A program made the translations under genes and the position numbers. 64,000 nt of DNA from Paulinella micropora (taxonomy: Eukaryota > Cercozoa > Imbricatea > Euglyphida). The stretch spans positions 264,455 to 328,454 of the forward strand of contig BJOX01000042.1 in assembly GCA_009731375.1 (NCBI GenBank), in the 5' to 3' direction. Under the pieces are notes generated by a model. That model worked only from the letters and a program-made list of their open reading frames with translations. It ran no database searches and was not told the origin of the DNA. Of this stretch, positions 1-14,947 are shown piece by piece (the first letter of the stretch is position 1; each line of letters begins with the position of its first letter).

Positions 1-286
1 CCAGGACCCAGCAGACACCAGATTGTTATGGGTGGGGTTTCGAGGCAGCTCTAGCAACCGCGCTTGGTGTATGCACTTGCACATTCGGTGACGTCTTGCA
101 AGAGGTTGCTGGGACTGCGGAATAACCTCGGCTTAGTGCAGTCTTGCCCTCAGGAGCTCCATCGGTGGCCCCGATCATCAGGCGAGAGACTGACACGGGG
201 CGGTGGAGGACCTCGAACAAGGGTATTGGAGGCTTATGTCCGTTGAGGATATGCCAGTAGCTGCATCAGTACGCCTCAGAAATAGT
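1..286 (+). mobile_element. Dispersed repeat R1, truncated by window edge
   Basis: Matches the 3' three quarters of the R1 copy at 931-1325 almost base for base and ends in (ATT)n. Confidence 0.6.
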
Positions 287-319
287 ATTATTATTATTAT
301 TATTATTACTATTATTACT

Positions 320-350
<31 letters not shown>

Positions 351-424
351 TTATTATTATTATTATGACTGTCAGGGCATGAGCTTGACACGTCGGAGAT
401 GGACAAAGGAACAGAGGACAACTA

Positions 425-489
<65 letters not shown>

Positions 490-490
<1 letters not shown>

Positions 491-658
491 GGGAGTACAG
501 AGGCCATCGGTCCCTTTCCATGGGCTCATTGGTATAAAGCTGCTAGAGTAATGTTCTATGCCGTCACTTGCTTTATTCTACCGATTGGTGTGGAGACTTT
601 CCTTAAGGAATGGAGGACTGGATGCACATGGCCTTTTGGCTCAGCCATTGGCAGACGA
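490..658 (+). mobile_element. Dispersed repeat R3
   Basis: Starts GGGAGTACAGAGGCCATCGG after (ATT)n and ends at a CATA run. Copies occur inverted at 2716-2893 and, cut by a gap, at 8577-8695. One strand keeps a short open stretch ([20 protein letters not shown]) in all three, possibly a relic of a coding element. Confidence 0.5.
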
Positions 659-682
659 TACATACATACATACATACATACA

Positions 683-740
<58 letters not shown>

Positions 741-768
741 GTTATTATTATTACCATCATCATCATCA

Positions 769-806
<38 letters not shown>

Positions 807-808
807 TT

Positions 809-876
809 GGACACCGTGATAGCCCAGTGGTCAAGTTCTACCATCTGGGCCCTGTCGCCAGTTCGATTCCCGTCGG
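809..876 (+). mobile_element. tRNA-derived SINE, 5' part cut by a gap
   Basis: Same head as the copy at 1916, with boxes A and B present; sequence ends in the ten-base gap at 877-886. Confidence 0.55.
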
Positions 877-930
877 NNNNNNNNNNAAGATGAAAAAACC
901 TAGTCACACTTGCTAAACAGTCCAAGGGCC

Positions 931-1324
931 TCAAGGCGTTAAACTGTGACGCCAACTCATAACCCTTTGGTGGTAGATGCTGGGGAGGAGGGTCGTTGCG
1001 CGCGTAAAAGATCTTAAACTCCGCATATGCTGGTTGATAGCCCAGGACCCAGCAGACACCAGATTGTTATGGGTGGGGTTTCGAGGCAGCTCTAGCAACC
1101 GCGCTTGGTGTATGCACTTGCACATTCGGTGACGTCTTGCAAGAGGTTGCTGGGACTGCGGAATAACCTCGGCTTAGTGCAGTCTTGCCCTCAGGAGCTC
1201 CATCGGTGGCCCCGATCATCAGGCGAGAGACTGACACGGGGGGGTGGAGGACCTCGAACAAGGGTATTGGAGGCTTATGTCCGTTGAGGATATGCCATTA
1301 GCTGCATCAGTACGCCTCAGATAT

Positions 1325-1325
<1 letters not shown>
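931..1325 (+). mobile_element. Dispersed repeat R1, near-complete copy
   Basis: Begins near CTCAAGGCGTTAAACTGTGA and ends in CTCAGATATAGTATT running into (ATT)n. Matching copies are at 1-286, 1523-1694 (3' part), 3636-3751 (inverted), 9045-9318 and 9779-10174. The (ATT)n tail in every copy suggests a retrotransposon end; no protein family recognised. Confidence 0.6.
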
Positions 1326-1371
<46 letters not shown>

Positions 1372-1410
1372 CATCATCATCATCATCATCATCATCATTA
1401 TTACTACTAC

Positions 1411-1481
<71 letters not shown>

Positions 1482-1522
1482 TACCATTTCTTTTATTATT
1501 ATTATTATTATTGTTATTATTC

Positions 1523-1694
1523 TGCGGAATAACCTCGGCTTAGTGCAGTCTTGCCCTCAGGAGCTCCATCGGTGGCCCCGATCATCAGGCGAGAGACTGA
1601 CACGGGGGGGTGGAGGACCTCGAACAAGGGTATTGGAGGCTTATGTCCGTTGAGGATATGCCATTAGCTGCATCAGTACGCCTCAGATATAGTA
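1523..1694 (+). mobile_element. Dispersed repeat R1, 3' fragment
   Basis: Begins within R1 at CTGCGGAATAACCTCGGC, directly after an (ATT)n run, and ends in (ATT)n. Confidence 0.6.
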
Positions 1695-1754
1695 TTATTA
1701 TTATTATTATTATTTTTGTTCTTATTATTCTTATTATTATTATTGCCATAATCA

Positions 1755-1793
<39 letters not shown>

Positions 1794-1826
1794 ATTATTA
1801 TGATTATTATTATATTATTATTATTC

Positions 1827-1915
<89 letters not shown>

Positions 1916-2073
1916 GGACACCGTGATAGCCCAGTCAAGTTCTACCATCTGGGCCCTGTCGCCAGTTCGATTCCCGTCGGTGCCACCAGTATTTTCATTG
2001 AACATACCGGTCCGTCTGGAAGTGTTGAACTGATATTTATTATTATTATTATTATTATCATCATCATCATTAA

Positions 2074-2124
<51 letters not shown>

Positions 2125-2134
2125 TATTATTACT

Positions 2135-2183
<49 letters not shown>

Positions 2184-2315
2184 CCGTCTGGAAGTGTTGG
2201 AACTGCCCTTGCGGGGGTGTCATTAGAGCTTATCGTCAATTCTTCGTACTCCCCTCACGGGTGAGACGATGGAGGCGCATGTGCAGAAATGCATCAGCCA
2301 TTGACAGAGAAGCAC
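1916..2315 (+). mobile_element. tRNA-derived SINE, copy split by an AT-rich triplet run
   Basis: Head begins GGACACCGTGATAGCCCAG with a box-A-like GATAGCCCAG and a box-B-like AGTTCGATTCCC spaced as in tRNA-derived SINEs. The body continues to GACAGAGAAGCAC followed by (ATT)n, which acts as the 3' tail. An (ATT)n tract at about 2033-2180 interrupts the body and is flanked by a short repeat of CCGTCTGGAAGTGTT. Confidence 0.6.
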
Positions 2316-2358
<43 letters not shown>

Positions 2359-2386
2359 GTTATCATTATCATCATCATCATCATCA

Positions 2387-2446
<60 letters not shown>

Positions 2447-2456
2447 TTACTCTCAG

Positions 2457-2549
2457 GCCATGAGCTTGACACGTCGGAGATGGACAAAGGAAAACTACTA
2501 GAGAAAGAAGATGGTCGATTCATGATCATGATTATGATTATTATGATTG

Positions 2550-2594
<45 letters not shown>

Positions 2595-2600
2595 GTAATA

Positions 2601-2661
<61 letters not shown>

Positions 2662-2889
2662 TGATGATGATGATGATGATAATAATAATAATAATAATAA
2701 TAATATGTATGTATGTATGTATCGTCTGCCAATTGCTGAGCCAAAAGGCCATGTGCATCCAGTCCTCCATTCCATAAGGAAAGTCTCCACACCAATCGGT
2801 GGAATAAAGGAAGTGACGGCATAGAACATTACTCTAGGAGCTTTATACCAATCAGCCCATGGAAAGGGACCGATGGCCTATGTACTCCC

Positions 2890-2966
<77 letters not shown>

Positions 2967-2998
2967 TCATAATCATAATCATAATTATAATCATAATA

Positions 2999-3060
<62 letters not shown>

Positions 3061-3129
3061 GGGGACAGAGGAAAGCTACTCGAGAAAGAAGATGTTTGAT
3101 TCATTATCATTATTATGATTATTATGATT

Positions 3130-3181
<52 letters not shown>

Positions 3182-3449
3182 GTGCTTCTCTGTCAATTGC
3201 TGATGCATTTCTGCACATGCGCCTCCATCGTCTCACCCGTGAGGGGAGTACGAAGAATTGACGATAAGCTCTAATGACACCCCCGCAAGGGCAGTTCCAA
3301 CACTTCCAGACGGGCCGGTATGTTCAATGAAAATACTGGTCCAGAAAGAGACCGGTATGTTCAATGAAAATACTGGTGGCACCGACGGGAATCGAACTGG
3401 CGACAGGGCCCAGATGGTAGAACTTGACCACTGGGCTATCACGGTGTCC

Positions 3450-3500
<51 letters not shown>

Positions 3501-3531
3501 CATCATCATCATCATCATAATAATAATAAGC

Positions 3532-3624
<93 letters not shown>

Positions 3625-3751
3625 TTTACTATATCTGAGGCGTACTGATGCAGCTAATGGCATATCCTCAACGGACATAAGCCTCCAATACCCTTGTTCG
3701 AGGTCCTCCACCCCCCCGTGTCAGTCTCTCGCCTGATGATCGGGGCCACCG

Positions 3752-3819
<68 letters not shown>

Positions 3820-3876
3820 CAATGAGCTCGATACGTTGCAGATGGGGACAGAGGAAAACTACTCGAGAAAGATAGG

Positions 3877-3937
<61 letters not shown>

Positions 3938-3986
3938 CGATAGATAGATAGATAGATAGATGGATGGATGGATGGATGGATGGATG

Positions 3987-4061
<75 letters not shown>

Positions 4062-4196
4062 GTAGACAGAGGAAAGCGACTCGAGGAAGAAGATGTTTGA
4101 TTCCTTATCATTATTATGATCGTTAATATTGTTCTTATTGTTATTATTGTTGTTGTTAAATCTGTGACGGTTGCAACGATGCGTGTGTGTGTGTGT

Positions 4197-4232
<36 letters not shown>

Positions 4233-4395
4233 GTGTGTGCATATGTATGTGTGTGTGTGTGTGTGTGTTAATGTATGTGTATGTGTGAGTAATCGGTGTG
4301 TGTATATGTGTGTCTGCGTGTGTATATGTATGTGTGTGTGTGTGTATGTGTGTTGTTGTAGCTGCGTTAAAAGCCGTGACAGTCGCAACGGTGAG

Positions 4396-4443
<48 letters not shown>

Positions 4444-4547
4444 CCTATCTACCTATCTATCTATTTATCTACCTATCTACCTGTCTATCTATCTGTCTAT
4501 CTATCTATCTATCTACCTACCTACCTATCTACCTGTCTGTCTACCTG

Positions 4548-4583
<36 letters not shown>

Positions 4584-4603
4584 CCTATCTACTTATCTAC
4601 CTG

Positions 4604-4654
<51 letters not shown>

Positions 4655-5138
4655 GTCACTGACCCTCCCTTGGGCTTGGTTTTTTGAAATGGGTGCCATC
4701 TGTCGACAGACAGAGAATTAGGGGATGGTGTGGGTGTGCTGGGCCCGTGGTGGGGTGCCTTATGTGTGCCTAGCCATACGCCTATAAGTCACATGCCGAA
4801 ATAGCGACGGGAAGCACAATCCTGTTCCCTAGGGTGCCCTTTCTCGCTTGTTGAGCCCGGAATATAACCCACAGTGCTCTGTCGGTTTATACTAGACTGT
4901 CACAGTCTCGAAACTCCATCTGCTTACTGTGCCTCTGTAATGGAGGTGGGAGCTCGTTCTGCAAGGGGTGCTTATGGAACGAGCCCTGGCCCCGCCTGGT
5001 ACTAGATTTGGTATTGCCTGTATCAGTCCCTTCCGTGCAACATCACGGCTTAGCTGGGCATCGGGTTAATACTTTACCCACAGACTTCCTTGGTTGACGA
5101 AATCAGAAGCTCCTTTCTGACATTAGTCGATATCTCAC

Positions 5139-5197
<59 letters not shown>

Positions 5198-5213
5198 CCT
5201 GTCTATCTACATG

Positions 5214-5257
<44 letters not shown>

Positions 5258-5284
5258 CTTATCTACCTGTCTATCTATCCATCC

Positions 5285-5317
<33 letters not shown>

Positions 5318-5332
5318 CTGTCTATCTACCTG

Positions 5333-5364
<32 letters not shown>

Positions 5365-5389
5365 CCTGTCTGTCTGTCTGTCTGTCTAT

Positions 5390-5425
<36 letters not shown>

Positions 5426-5449
5426 TTATTTATTTTTTAATCTACCTAC

Positions 5450-5522
<73 letters not shown>

Positions 5523-5543
5523 CATCCATCCATCCATCCATCC

Positions 5544-5602
<59 letters not shown>

Positions 5603-7928
5603 ACTACGCAGGCATACATGCATACATACCTACACACATACCTACACACATACATACATGCATACATAAATGCACCGCCAGGTGGGTTTTGTGTTTCTTC
5701 TCTTTGTCTGTCCTGCGCTTCTGAACCCACAGGACTGGGGCTTAACCACCGGTCTTTCCTTCTTTCTTCCTTCCTTCCTTCCTTCCGTCCTTCCTCCCTC
5801 CCTCCCTCCCTCCTCCATTCCTTCCTTCCTCGCTCCCTCGCTTCTGAACCCACAGGACTGGGGCTTAATCACCGGTCTCTCCTTCTTCCTTCCTTCCTTC
5901 CTCCCTCCCTCCCTCCCTCCATTCCTTCCTTCCTCGCTCCCTCGCTTCTGAACCCACAGGACTGGGGCTTAACCACCGGTCTTTCCTTCTTCCTTCCTTC
6001 CTTCCTTCCTTCCTCCCTCCCTCCCTCCCTCTTCCATTCCTTCCTTCCTCGCTCCCTCGCTTCTGAACCCACAGGACTGGGGCTTAACGGTCTTTCCTTC
6101 TTCCTTCCTTCCTTCCTCCCTCCCTCCCTCCCTCCTCCCTTCCTTCCTTCCTTCCTTCCTNNNNNNNNNNACCACCGGTCTTTCCTTCTTCCTTCCTTCC
6201 TTCCTTCCTTCCTCCCTCCCTCCCTCCCTCCTCCATTCCTTCCTTCCTTCCTCGCTCCCTCGCTTCTGAACCCACAGGACTGGGGCTTAACGGTCTTTCC
6301 TTCTTCCTTCCTTCCTTTCTCCCTCCCTCCCTCCCTCCTCCGTTCCTTCCTTCCTCGCTCCCTCGCTTCTGAACCCGCGAGACTGGGGCTTAACCACCCC
6401 TCTTTCCTCCTTCCTTCCTTCATTCATGCATAGATCCATTCATTCATTCACTCATTCATTCATTCATTCATTTCTTTCTTTCTTCCTTTCCTATTTCTTT
6501 CTTTCTTTCTTTCTTTCTTTTTTTCTTTTTTTTTTCTTTTTTTTTTTTTTTTCTTCCTTCCTCCCTTCCTTCCTTCCTTCCTTCCTTCTTCCTCCCTCCC
6601 TCCCTTCCTTCCTTCCTTCCTCCCTTCCTCCCTTCCTCCCTCCCTTCCTTCCTTCCTCCCTTCCTCCCTTCCTTCCTNNNNNNNNNNNNNNNNNNNNNNN
6701 NNNNNNNNNNNNNNNNNNNNNNNNNNNNNNNNNNNNNNNNNNNNNNNNNNNNNNNNNNNNNNNNNNNNNNNNNNNNNNNNNNNNNNNNNNNNNNNNNNNN
6801 NNNNNNNNNNNNNNNNNNNNNNNNNNNNNNNNNNNNNNNNNNNNNNNNNNNNNNNNNNNNNNNNNNNNNNNNNNNNNNNNNNNNNNNNNNNNNNNNNNNN
6901 NNNNNNNNNNNNNNNNNNNNNNNNNNNNNNNNNNNNNNNNNNNNNNNNNNNNNNNNNNNNNNNNNNNNNNNNNNNNNNNNNNNNNNNNNNNNNNNNNNNN
7001 NNNNNNNNNNNNNNNNNNNNNNNNNNNNNNNNNNNNNNNNNNNNNNTCCTTCCTTCCTTCCTTCCTTCCTTCCTTCCTTCCTTCCTTCCTTCCTTCCTTC
7101 CTTCCTTCCTTCCTTCCTTCCTTCCTTCCTTCCTTCCTTCCTTCCTCCCTCCCTCCCTCCCTCCCTTCCTTCCTTCCTTCCTTCCTTCCTCCATCCCGTC
7201 CTTCCTTCCTTCCTTCCTTCCTTCCTTCTTCCTTCTTTTCTTCCCTTCTTCCCCCCTTCCTTCCTTCCTTCCTTCCTTCCTTCCTTCCTTCCTTATTTTC
7301 TTACTGTCTTCCTTCCTTCCTTTCTTCTTTCTTCCTTTCTTCCCTTCCTTCCCTTCCTTCCTTCCCTTCCTTCCTTCCGTCCTTTCTTCCTTCCGTCCTT
7401 TCTTCCTTCCTTCCTTTCTTCCTTCCTTCCTTCCTTCTTCCTTTCTTCCTTTCTTTCTTTCTTTCTTTCTTTTTTTCTCTTTCTTTCTTTCTTTCTTTCT
7501 TTCTTCCTTCCTTCCTTCTTTACTTCCTTCATAGATTCATTCATTTCTTTCTTTCTTTCTTTCTTTCTGTCTTTCTTGCTTTCTTGCTTGCTTTCTTGCT
7601 TTCTTGCTTTCTTTCTTTCTTTTTTTCTTTCTTTCTTTCTTTCTTCATTTCTCTTCTTCCCTTTCTTTCCTATCTATTCTTTCTATTCTACTTCCTTTCT
7701 TTCCTATCTATTCTTTCTATCCTATGCTATGCTATCTATCTAACTATCTATCTATCTATCTATTTATCTATTTATCTATCTATCTATCTATCTGTCTATC
7801 TATATGTACAAACATACATACATACATACATACATACATACATACATACATACATTCTAAATGTATTTGTTTTAGACAAGCTAAAAGCCGATCAGACCAA
7901 ACGCCTTGTCAAGGTCTGTACTTCTGTG

Positions 7929-8003
<75 letters not shown>

Positions 8004-8251
8004 GTGGCACCGCGATAGCCCAGTGGTTAAGGTCTACCATCTGGGACCTGTCGCCAGTTCGATTCCCGTCGGTGCCAGTATTTTCAAAGTATATTTTCTT
8101 TGAAAGTATTGGTCTGTCTGGAAGGCTTGGAGCTGCCTTGCGGGGGTGTTAGTAGAGCCTATTGTCAAATCTTCGTACTCCCCTCGCGGGTGAGACGATG
8201 GAGGCACATGTGCAGAAATGCATTCGCCATTGACAGAGAAGCACTATTATG

Positions 8252-8347
<96 letters not shown>

Positions 8348-8399
8348 GTTATTATTATTAATATTATTATTATTATTATTATTGTTATTATTATTATTA

Positions 8400-8443
<44 letters not shown>

Positions 8444-8492
8444 GTTATTATTATTGTTGTTGTTGTTGTTGTTATTGTTGTCATCATTATTA

Positions 8493-8576
<84 letters not shown>

Positions 8577-9324
8577 GGGAGTACATAGGCCATCGGTCCT
8601 TTCCATGGGCTGATTGGTATAAAGCTCCTAGAGTAATGTTCTATGCCGTCACTTCCTTTATTCCACCGATTGGTGTGGAGACTTTCCTTATGGAANNNNN
8701 NNNNNNNNNNNNNNNNNNNNNNNNNNNNNNNNNNNNNNNNNNNNNNNNNNNNNNNNNNNNNNNNNNNNNNNNNNNNNNNNNNNNNNNNNNNNNNNNNNNN
8801 NNNNNNNNNNNNNNNNNNNNNNNNNNNNNNNNNNNNNNNNNNNNNNNNNNNNNNNNNNNNNNNNNNNNNNNNNNNNNNNNNNNNNNNNNNNNNNNNNNNN
8901 NNNNNNNNNNNNNNNNNNNNNNNNNNNNNNNNNNNNNNNNNNNNNNNNNNNNNNNNNNNNNNNNNNNNNNNNNNNNNNNNNNNNNNNNNNNNNNNNNNNN
9001 NNNNNNNNNNNNNNNNNNNNNNNNNNNNNNNNNNNNNNNNNNNNGACACCAGATTGTTATGGGTGGGGTTTCGAGGCAGCTCTAGCAACCGCGCTTGGTG
9101 TATGCACTTGCACATTCGGTGACGTCTTGCAAGAGGTTGCTGGGACTGCGGAATAACCTCGGCTTAGTGCAGTCTTGCCCTCAGGAGCTCCATCGGTGGC
9201 CCCGATCATCAGGCGAGAGACTGACACGGGGGGGTGGAGGACCTCGAACAAGGGTATTGGAGGCTTATGTCCGTTGAGGATATGCCATTAGCTGCATCAG
9301 TACGCCTCAGATATAGTAAATTAC

Positions 9325-9381
<57 letters not shown>

Positions 9382-9383
9382 CA

Positions 9384-9414
<31 letters not shown>

Positions 9415-9425
9415 TATTATTATTA

Positions 9426-9476
<51 letters not shown>

Positions 9477-9538
9477 AGTTGTTATTGTTATGGTCATTAT
9501 TATTATTATGATTATTATTATTATCATTATTATTATCA

Positions 9539-9576
<38 letters not shown>

Positions 9577-9611
9577 GTTGTTGTTGTTGTTGTTCTTATT
9601 ATTATTATTAA

Positions 9612-9698
<87 letters not shown>

Positions 9699-9706
9699 TA
9701 TTATTA

Positions 9707-9771
<65 letters not shown>

Positions 9772-10205
9772 CCCAATGGCCTCAAGGCGTTAAACTGTGA
9801 CGCCAACTCATAACCCTTTGGTGGTAGATGCTGGGGAGGAGGGTCGTTGCGCGCGTAAAAGATCTTAAACTCCGCATATGCTGGTTGATAGCCCAGGACC
9901 CAGCAGACACCAGATTGTTATGGGTGGGGTTTCGAGGCAGCTCTAGCAACCGCGCTTGGTGTATGCACTTGCACATTCGGTGACGTCTTGCAAGAGGTTG
10001 CTGGGACTGCGGAATAACCTCGGCTTAGTGCAGTCTTGCCCTCAGGAGCTCCATCGGTGGCCCCGATCATCAGGCGAGAGACTGACACGGGGGGGTGGAG
10101 GACCTCGAACAAGGGTATTGGAGGCTTATGTCCGTTGAGGATATGCCATTAGCTGCATCAGTACAGATATAGTATTATTGTTATTATTACTATATTATTA
10201 AAAAA

Positions 10206-10250
<45 letters not shown>

Positions 10251-10267
10251 GTTATTATTGTTATATA

Positions 10268-10332
<65 letters not shown>

Positions 10333-10351
10333 GTTGTTGCTGTTATTGTTG

Positions 10352-10434
<83 letters not shown>

Positions 10435-10519
10435 GTTATTGTTATTGTTGTTGTTGTTATTGTTGTTGTTGTTGTTGTTGTTGTTATTTTTACTGTTATT
10501 ATTATTATTATTATTATTC

Positions 10520-10580
<61 letters not shown>

Positions 10581-10583
10581 CGT

Positions 10584-10631
<48 letters not shown>

Positions 10632-10647
10632 GCCTCAGATATAGTAA

Positions 10648-10683
<36 letters not shown>

Positions 10684-10756
10684 GTTATTGTTATTGTTGT
10701 TGTTGTTATTGTTGTTCTTGTTGTTGTTGTTGTTGTTGTTATTTTTACTGTTATTA

Positions 10757-10805
<49 letters not shown>

Positions 10806-10811
10806 CGTTAT

Positions 10812-10867
<56 letters not shown>

Positions 10868-10868
10868 T

Positions 10869-10929
<61 letters not shown>

Positions 10930-10984
10930 GCTGCTGCTGCTACTACTACCACCACCACCACCACCGCCGCCACCACCACCACCA

Positions 10985-11054
<70 letters not shown>

Positions 11055-11407
11055 AACAACAACTTAGTACTACTACTAATAAAAACAATTATAATATTTA
11101 CTTGGTATTAGGTAGTCAAAGTGTTACAGAAACTCGCTAACGGCGTCTCGCTTGCCAAATGGGTAGATTTATACATACATACATACATACATACATACAT
11201 ACACACATACATACAAACATACATACATAACATGAATAACATACATACAACTAGCTAACGGCGCCTCGCTTGCGAAATCGGTATGTACATACATGCATAC
11301 ATACATACATGCATAGATACATACATACATACATACATACATACATAACATGAATAACATACATACAACTACCTAACGGCACTTCGCTTGCGAAATCGGT
11401 ATATTTA

Positions 11408-11441
<34 letters not shown>

Positions 11442-11895
11442 CATGCATGCATACATACAAACATACATAACATACATAACATAGATAGAACTAGCTAACG
11501 GCGCCTCGCTTGCGAAATCAGTATATTTATATTATTCATACATACATACATACATACATACATACATACATACATACATACATACATACATACCATACAT
11601 ACATACATACATACATGCATACATACATACATACATGCATACATACATACATACATACATACATACATACGTACGTACATACATACATAACATACATAAC
11701 ATACACAACATACATCAACGGCGCCTCGCTTGCGAAATCGGTATATTTATACCATACATACATGCATACGTACATACATACATAACATGCATGTAGCTAG
11801 CTTACGTCATCATCATCAGCAGCATCATCACCATGGTCATCATCACCACCATCATCACCACCATCATCATCATCACCACCACCACCACCATCATC

Positions 11896-11929
<34 letters not shown>

Positions 11930-11946
11930 CCACCACCACCATCATC

Positions 11947-11980
<34 letters not shown>

Positions 11981-12079
11981 TCATCATCACCATCACACTA
12001 GGCTGAGGACGAATGCTACAAGGTGCGTGTGGACAACTTTTCCAAACAAATCACTGACTTCATCGCCGCCCTCCCCGTA

Positions 12080-12147
<68 letters not shown>

Positions 12148-12159
12148 TCNNNNNNNNNN

Positions 12160-12225
<66 letters not shown>

Positions 12226-12327
12226 GTGTGTATGTAGGTGTGTGTGTGTCTCTGTCTGTGTGTGTGTGTGTGTCTATGTGTCCCACACACATGCACACAT
12301 AAACTTTTTCAACATAAAGAACTGTAC

Positions 12328-12394
<67 letters not shown>

Positions 12395-12441
12395 GTCTGT
12401 CTGTCTACCTATCTATCTATCTATCATCTATCTATCCATCC

Positions 12442-12480
<39 letters not shown>

Positions 12481-12601
12481 CATCCATCCATCTATCTATC
12501 TGTTTTCTCAAAACAAAAGACTGCGCTCCTTGCTGCCTTATGTATATCTATCTATCTGCCAATCTACCAATCTATCTATCTATCTATCTATCTATCTATA
12601 A

Positions 12602-12647
<46 letters not shown>

Positions 12648-12711
12648 ATATATATATATATCTATCTATCCACCTACCTACCTATCTACCTATCTACCTA
12701 CCTATCTATCG

Positions 12712-12766
<55 letters not shown>

Positions 12767-12798
12767 CATCCATCCATCCATCTATCTTCCATCTATCT

Positions 12799-12835
<37 letters not shown>

Positions 12836-12876
12836 TCATCCATCCATCCATCCATCTGTCTATCTATATGTCTATC

Positions 12877-12936
<60 letters not shown>

Positions 12937-12968
12937 CATCCATCCATCTATCTATCTACATGTCTATC

Positions 12969-13010
<42 letters not shown>

Positions 13011-13071
13011 TCATCCATCCATCCATCTGTCTATCTATCTATTTATCTATCTATCTATTTATCTATCTATG

Positions 13072-13107
<36 letters not shown>

Positions 13108-13418
13108 CATCCATCCATCCATCCATCTATCTATCTATCTATCTATCTATCTTCTCACAAGAAAAAACAAAACAAAACAAAAACAAAAAAACAAACAAAA
13201 AAAAACAAAAAAAAAATTAAAAAACAAACAAAAAAAAAAAAGAGAAAGAGGGGGGGGGGGGGGGGGGGGGGGNNNNNNNNNNNNNNNNNNNNNNNNNNNN
13301 NNNNNNNNNNNNNNNNNNNNNNNNNNNNNNNNNNNNNNNNNNNNNNNNNNNNNNNNNNNNNNNNNNNNNNNNNNNNNNNNNNNNNNNNNNNNNNGGGGGC
13401 ATCTTGCTGCCTTATGCA

Positions 13419-13466
<48 letters not shown>

Positions 13467-13533
13467 CTATCTATCTATCTATCTATCTGTTTATCTATCA
13501 TAGGAAATACCGGACGAGCAGGAATCAGGTACG

Positions 13534-13588
<55 letters not shown>

Positions 13589-13598
13589 GCTCTCTATC

Positions 13599-13659
<61 letters not shown>

Positions 13660-13921
13660 CTAAATATTTTATTATATATATATATGTATTATCTCTCTCT
13701 CTCTTTCTCTATATATGTATATATACAATATATATTTATATATATATATCTATATATATATATATGTATGTATGTATGTATTTATGTATGTATGTATGTA
13801 CGTATGTATGTATGTTATGTATGTATGTTATGTATGTATGTTATGTATGTATGTTATGTATGTATCTTACCCACACAATACACAAACACGCACTCTCATA
13901 CGTATGTATGTATGTATAATG

Positions 13922-13955
<34 letters not shown>

Positions 13956-14052
13956 TGTATGTATGTATGTTATGTATGTATATATCTTACCCACACAAAT
14001 ACACTAACACACACACACTCATACCATACACATACTTGCACTTTTGCTCCAA

Positions 14053-14083
<31 letters not shown>

Positions 14084-14096
14084 CATCTATCTATCC

Positions 14097-14138
<42 letters not shown>

Positions 14139-14174
14139 GTATCTATCTATCTATCTATTTATCTATTTATCTAT

Positions 14175-14205
<31 letters not shown>

Positions 14206-14234
14206 CTTATCTACCTATCTACCTATCTATCAAA

Positions 14235-14286
<52 letters not shown>

Positions 14287-14310
14287 TTATCTATTTATCT
14301 GGCTGTCTAC

Positions 14311-14343
<33 letters not shown>

Positions 14344-14344
14344 C

Positions 14345-14382
<38 letters not shown>

Positions 14383-14409
14383 ATATGTATATATATATAT
14401 ATATGTATA

Positions 14410-14442
<33 letters not shown>

Positions 14443-14802
14443 CTCTCTCTATATATATATATATATATTTCTGTCTATCTATCTATCTATCTATCTATCT
14501 ATCCATCCATCCATCCATCCATCTATCCATCTATCCATCTATCTATCTATCTATCTATCTACCTACCTACCTATCTATCTATCTATCTATCTATATCTAT
14601 CTATCTATCTATCTGTCTATCTATCTATCTATCTATCTATCCATCCATCCATCCATCCATCTATCCATCCATCCATCTATCACTCTATATCACTCTATGT
14701 ATCACTCATTCACTGTATATTGGGACAGGTGAAAGCGGGGATCAGACGGGGCAGAACAGCAAATACCACACCGTCCCCCCCCTCCCCTCTCTCCCTCCTC
14801 TC

Positions 14803-14853
<51 letters not shown>

Positions 14854-14900
14854 CACTTACTTACTCACAAATTGAGCGATTGATTTAAGTCTATACTACA

Positions 14901-14947
<47 letters not shown>

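Larger units (their letters stand above)
366..4113 (+). repeat. Scattered copies of gene A exon 1 edge
   Basis: Gene A exon 2457-2513 has partial copies at about 372-421, 3061-3107, 3822-3871 and 4063-4113, each joined to ATT, GATA or AAT microsatellite. In the two downstream copies that keep the exon end, GATGGTCG reads GATGTTTG, so the donor used in the main copy is altered. Similarly exon 4362-4390 has an older copy at 4155-4178 whose donor is ATGCGT. Confidence 0.55.

Noticed and set aside
1610-2824. Long open frames of poly-Ile, Leu, Tyr, Asn across ATT/AAT runs (1-11 kb)
   Set aside because: Triplet microsatellites have no stop in several frames; homopolymeric translation and simultaneous opening in many frames show no coding constraint.
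8006-8077. A functional tRNA gene
   Set aside because: Boxes A and B and an acceptor-like stem are present, but the T and D stems do not pair and several dispersed copies with a fixed 3' body exist, so it is a SINE head.
12520-12542. Additional gene A exon (CTGCGCTCCTTGCTGCCTTAT)
   Set aside because: Has AG and GT neighbours and a second copy at 13395-13417, but including it breaks the phase between the exons at 12002 and 13504.
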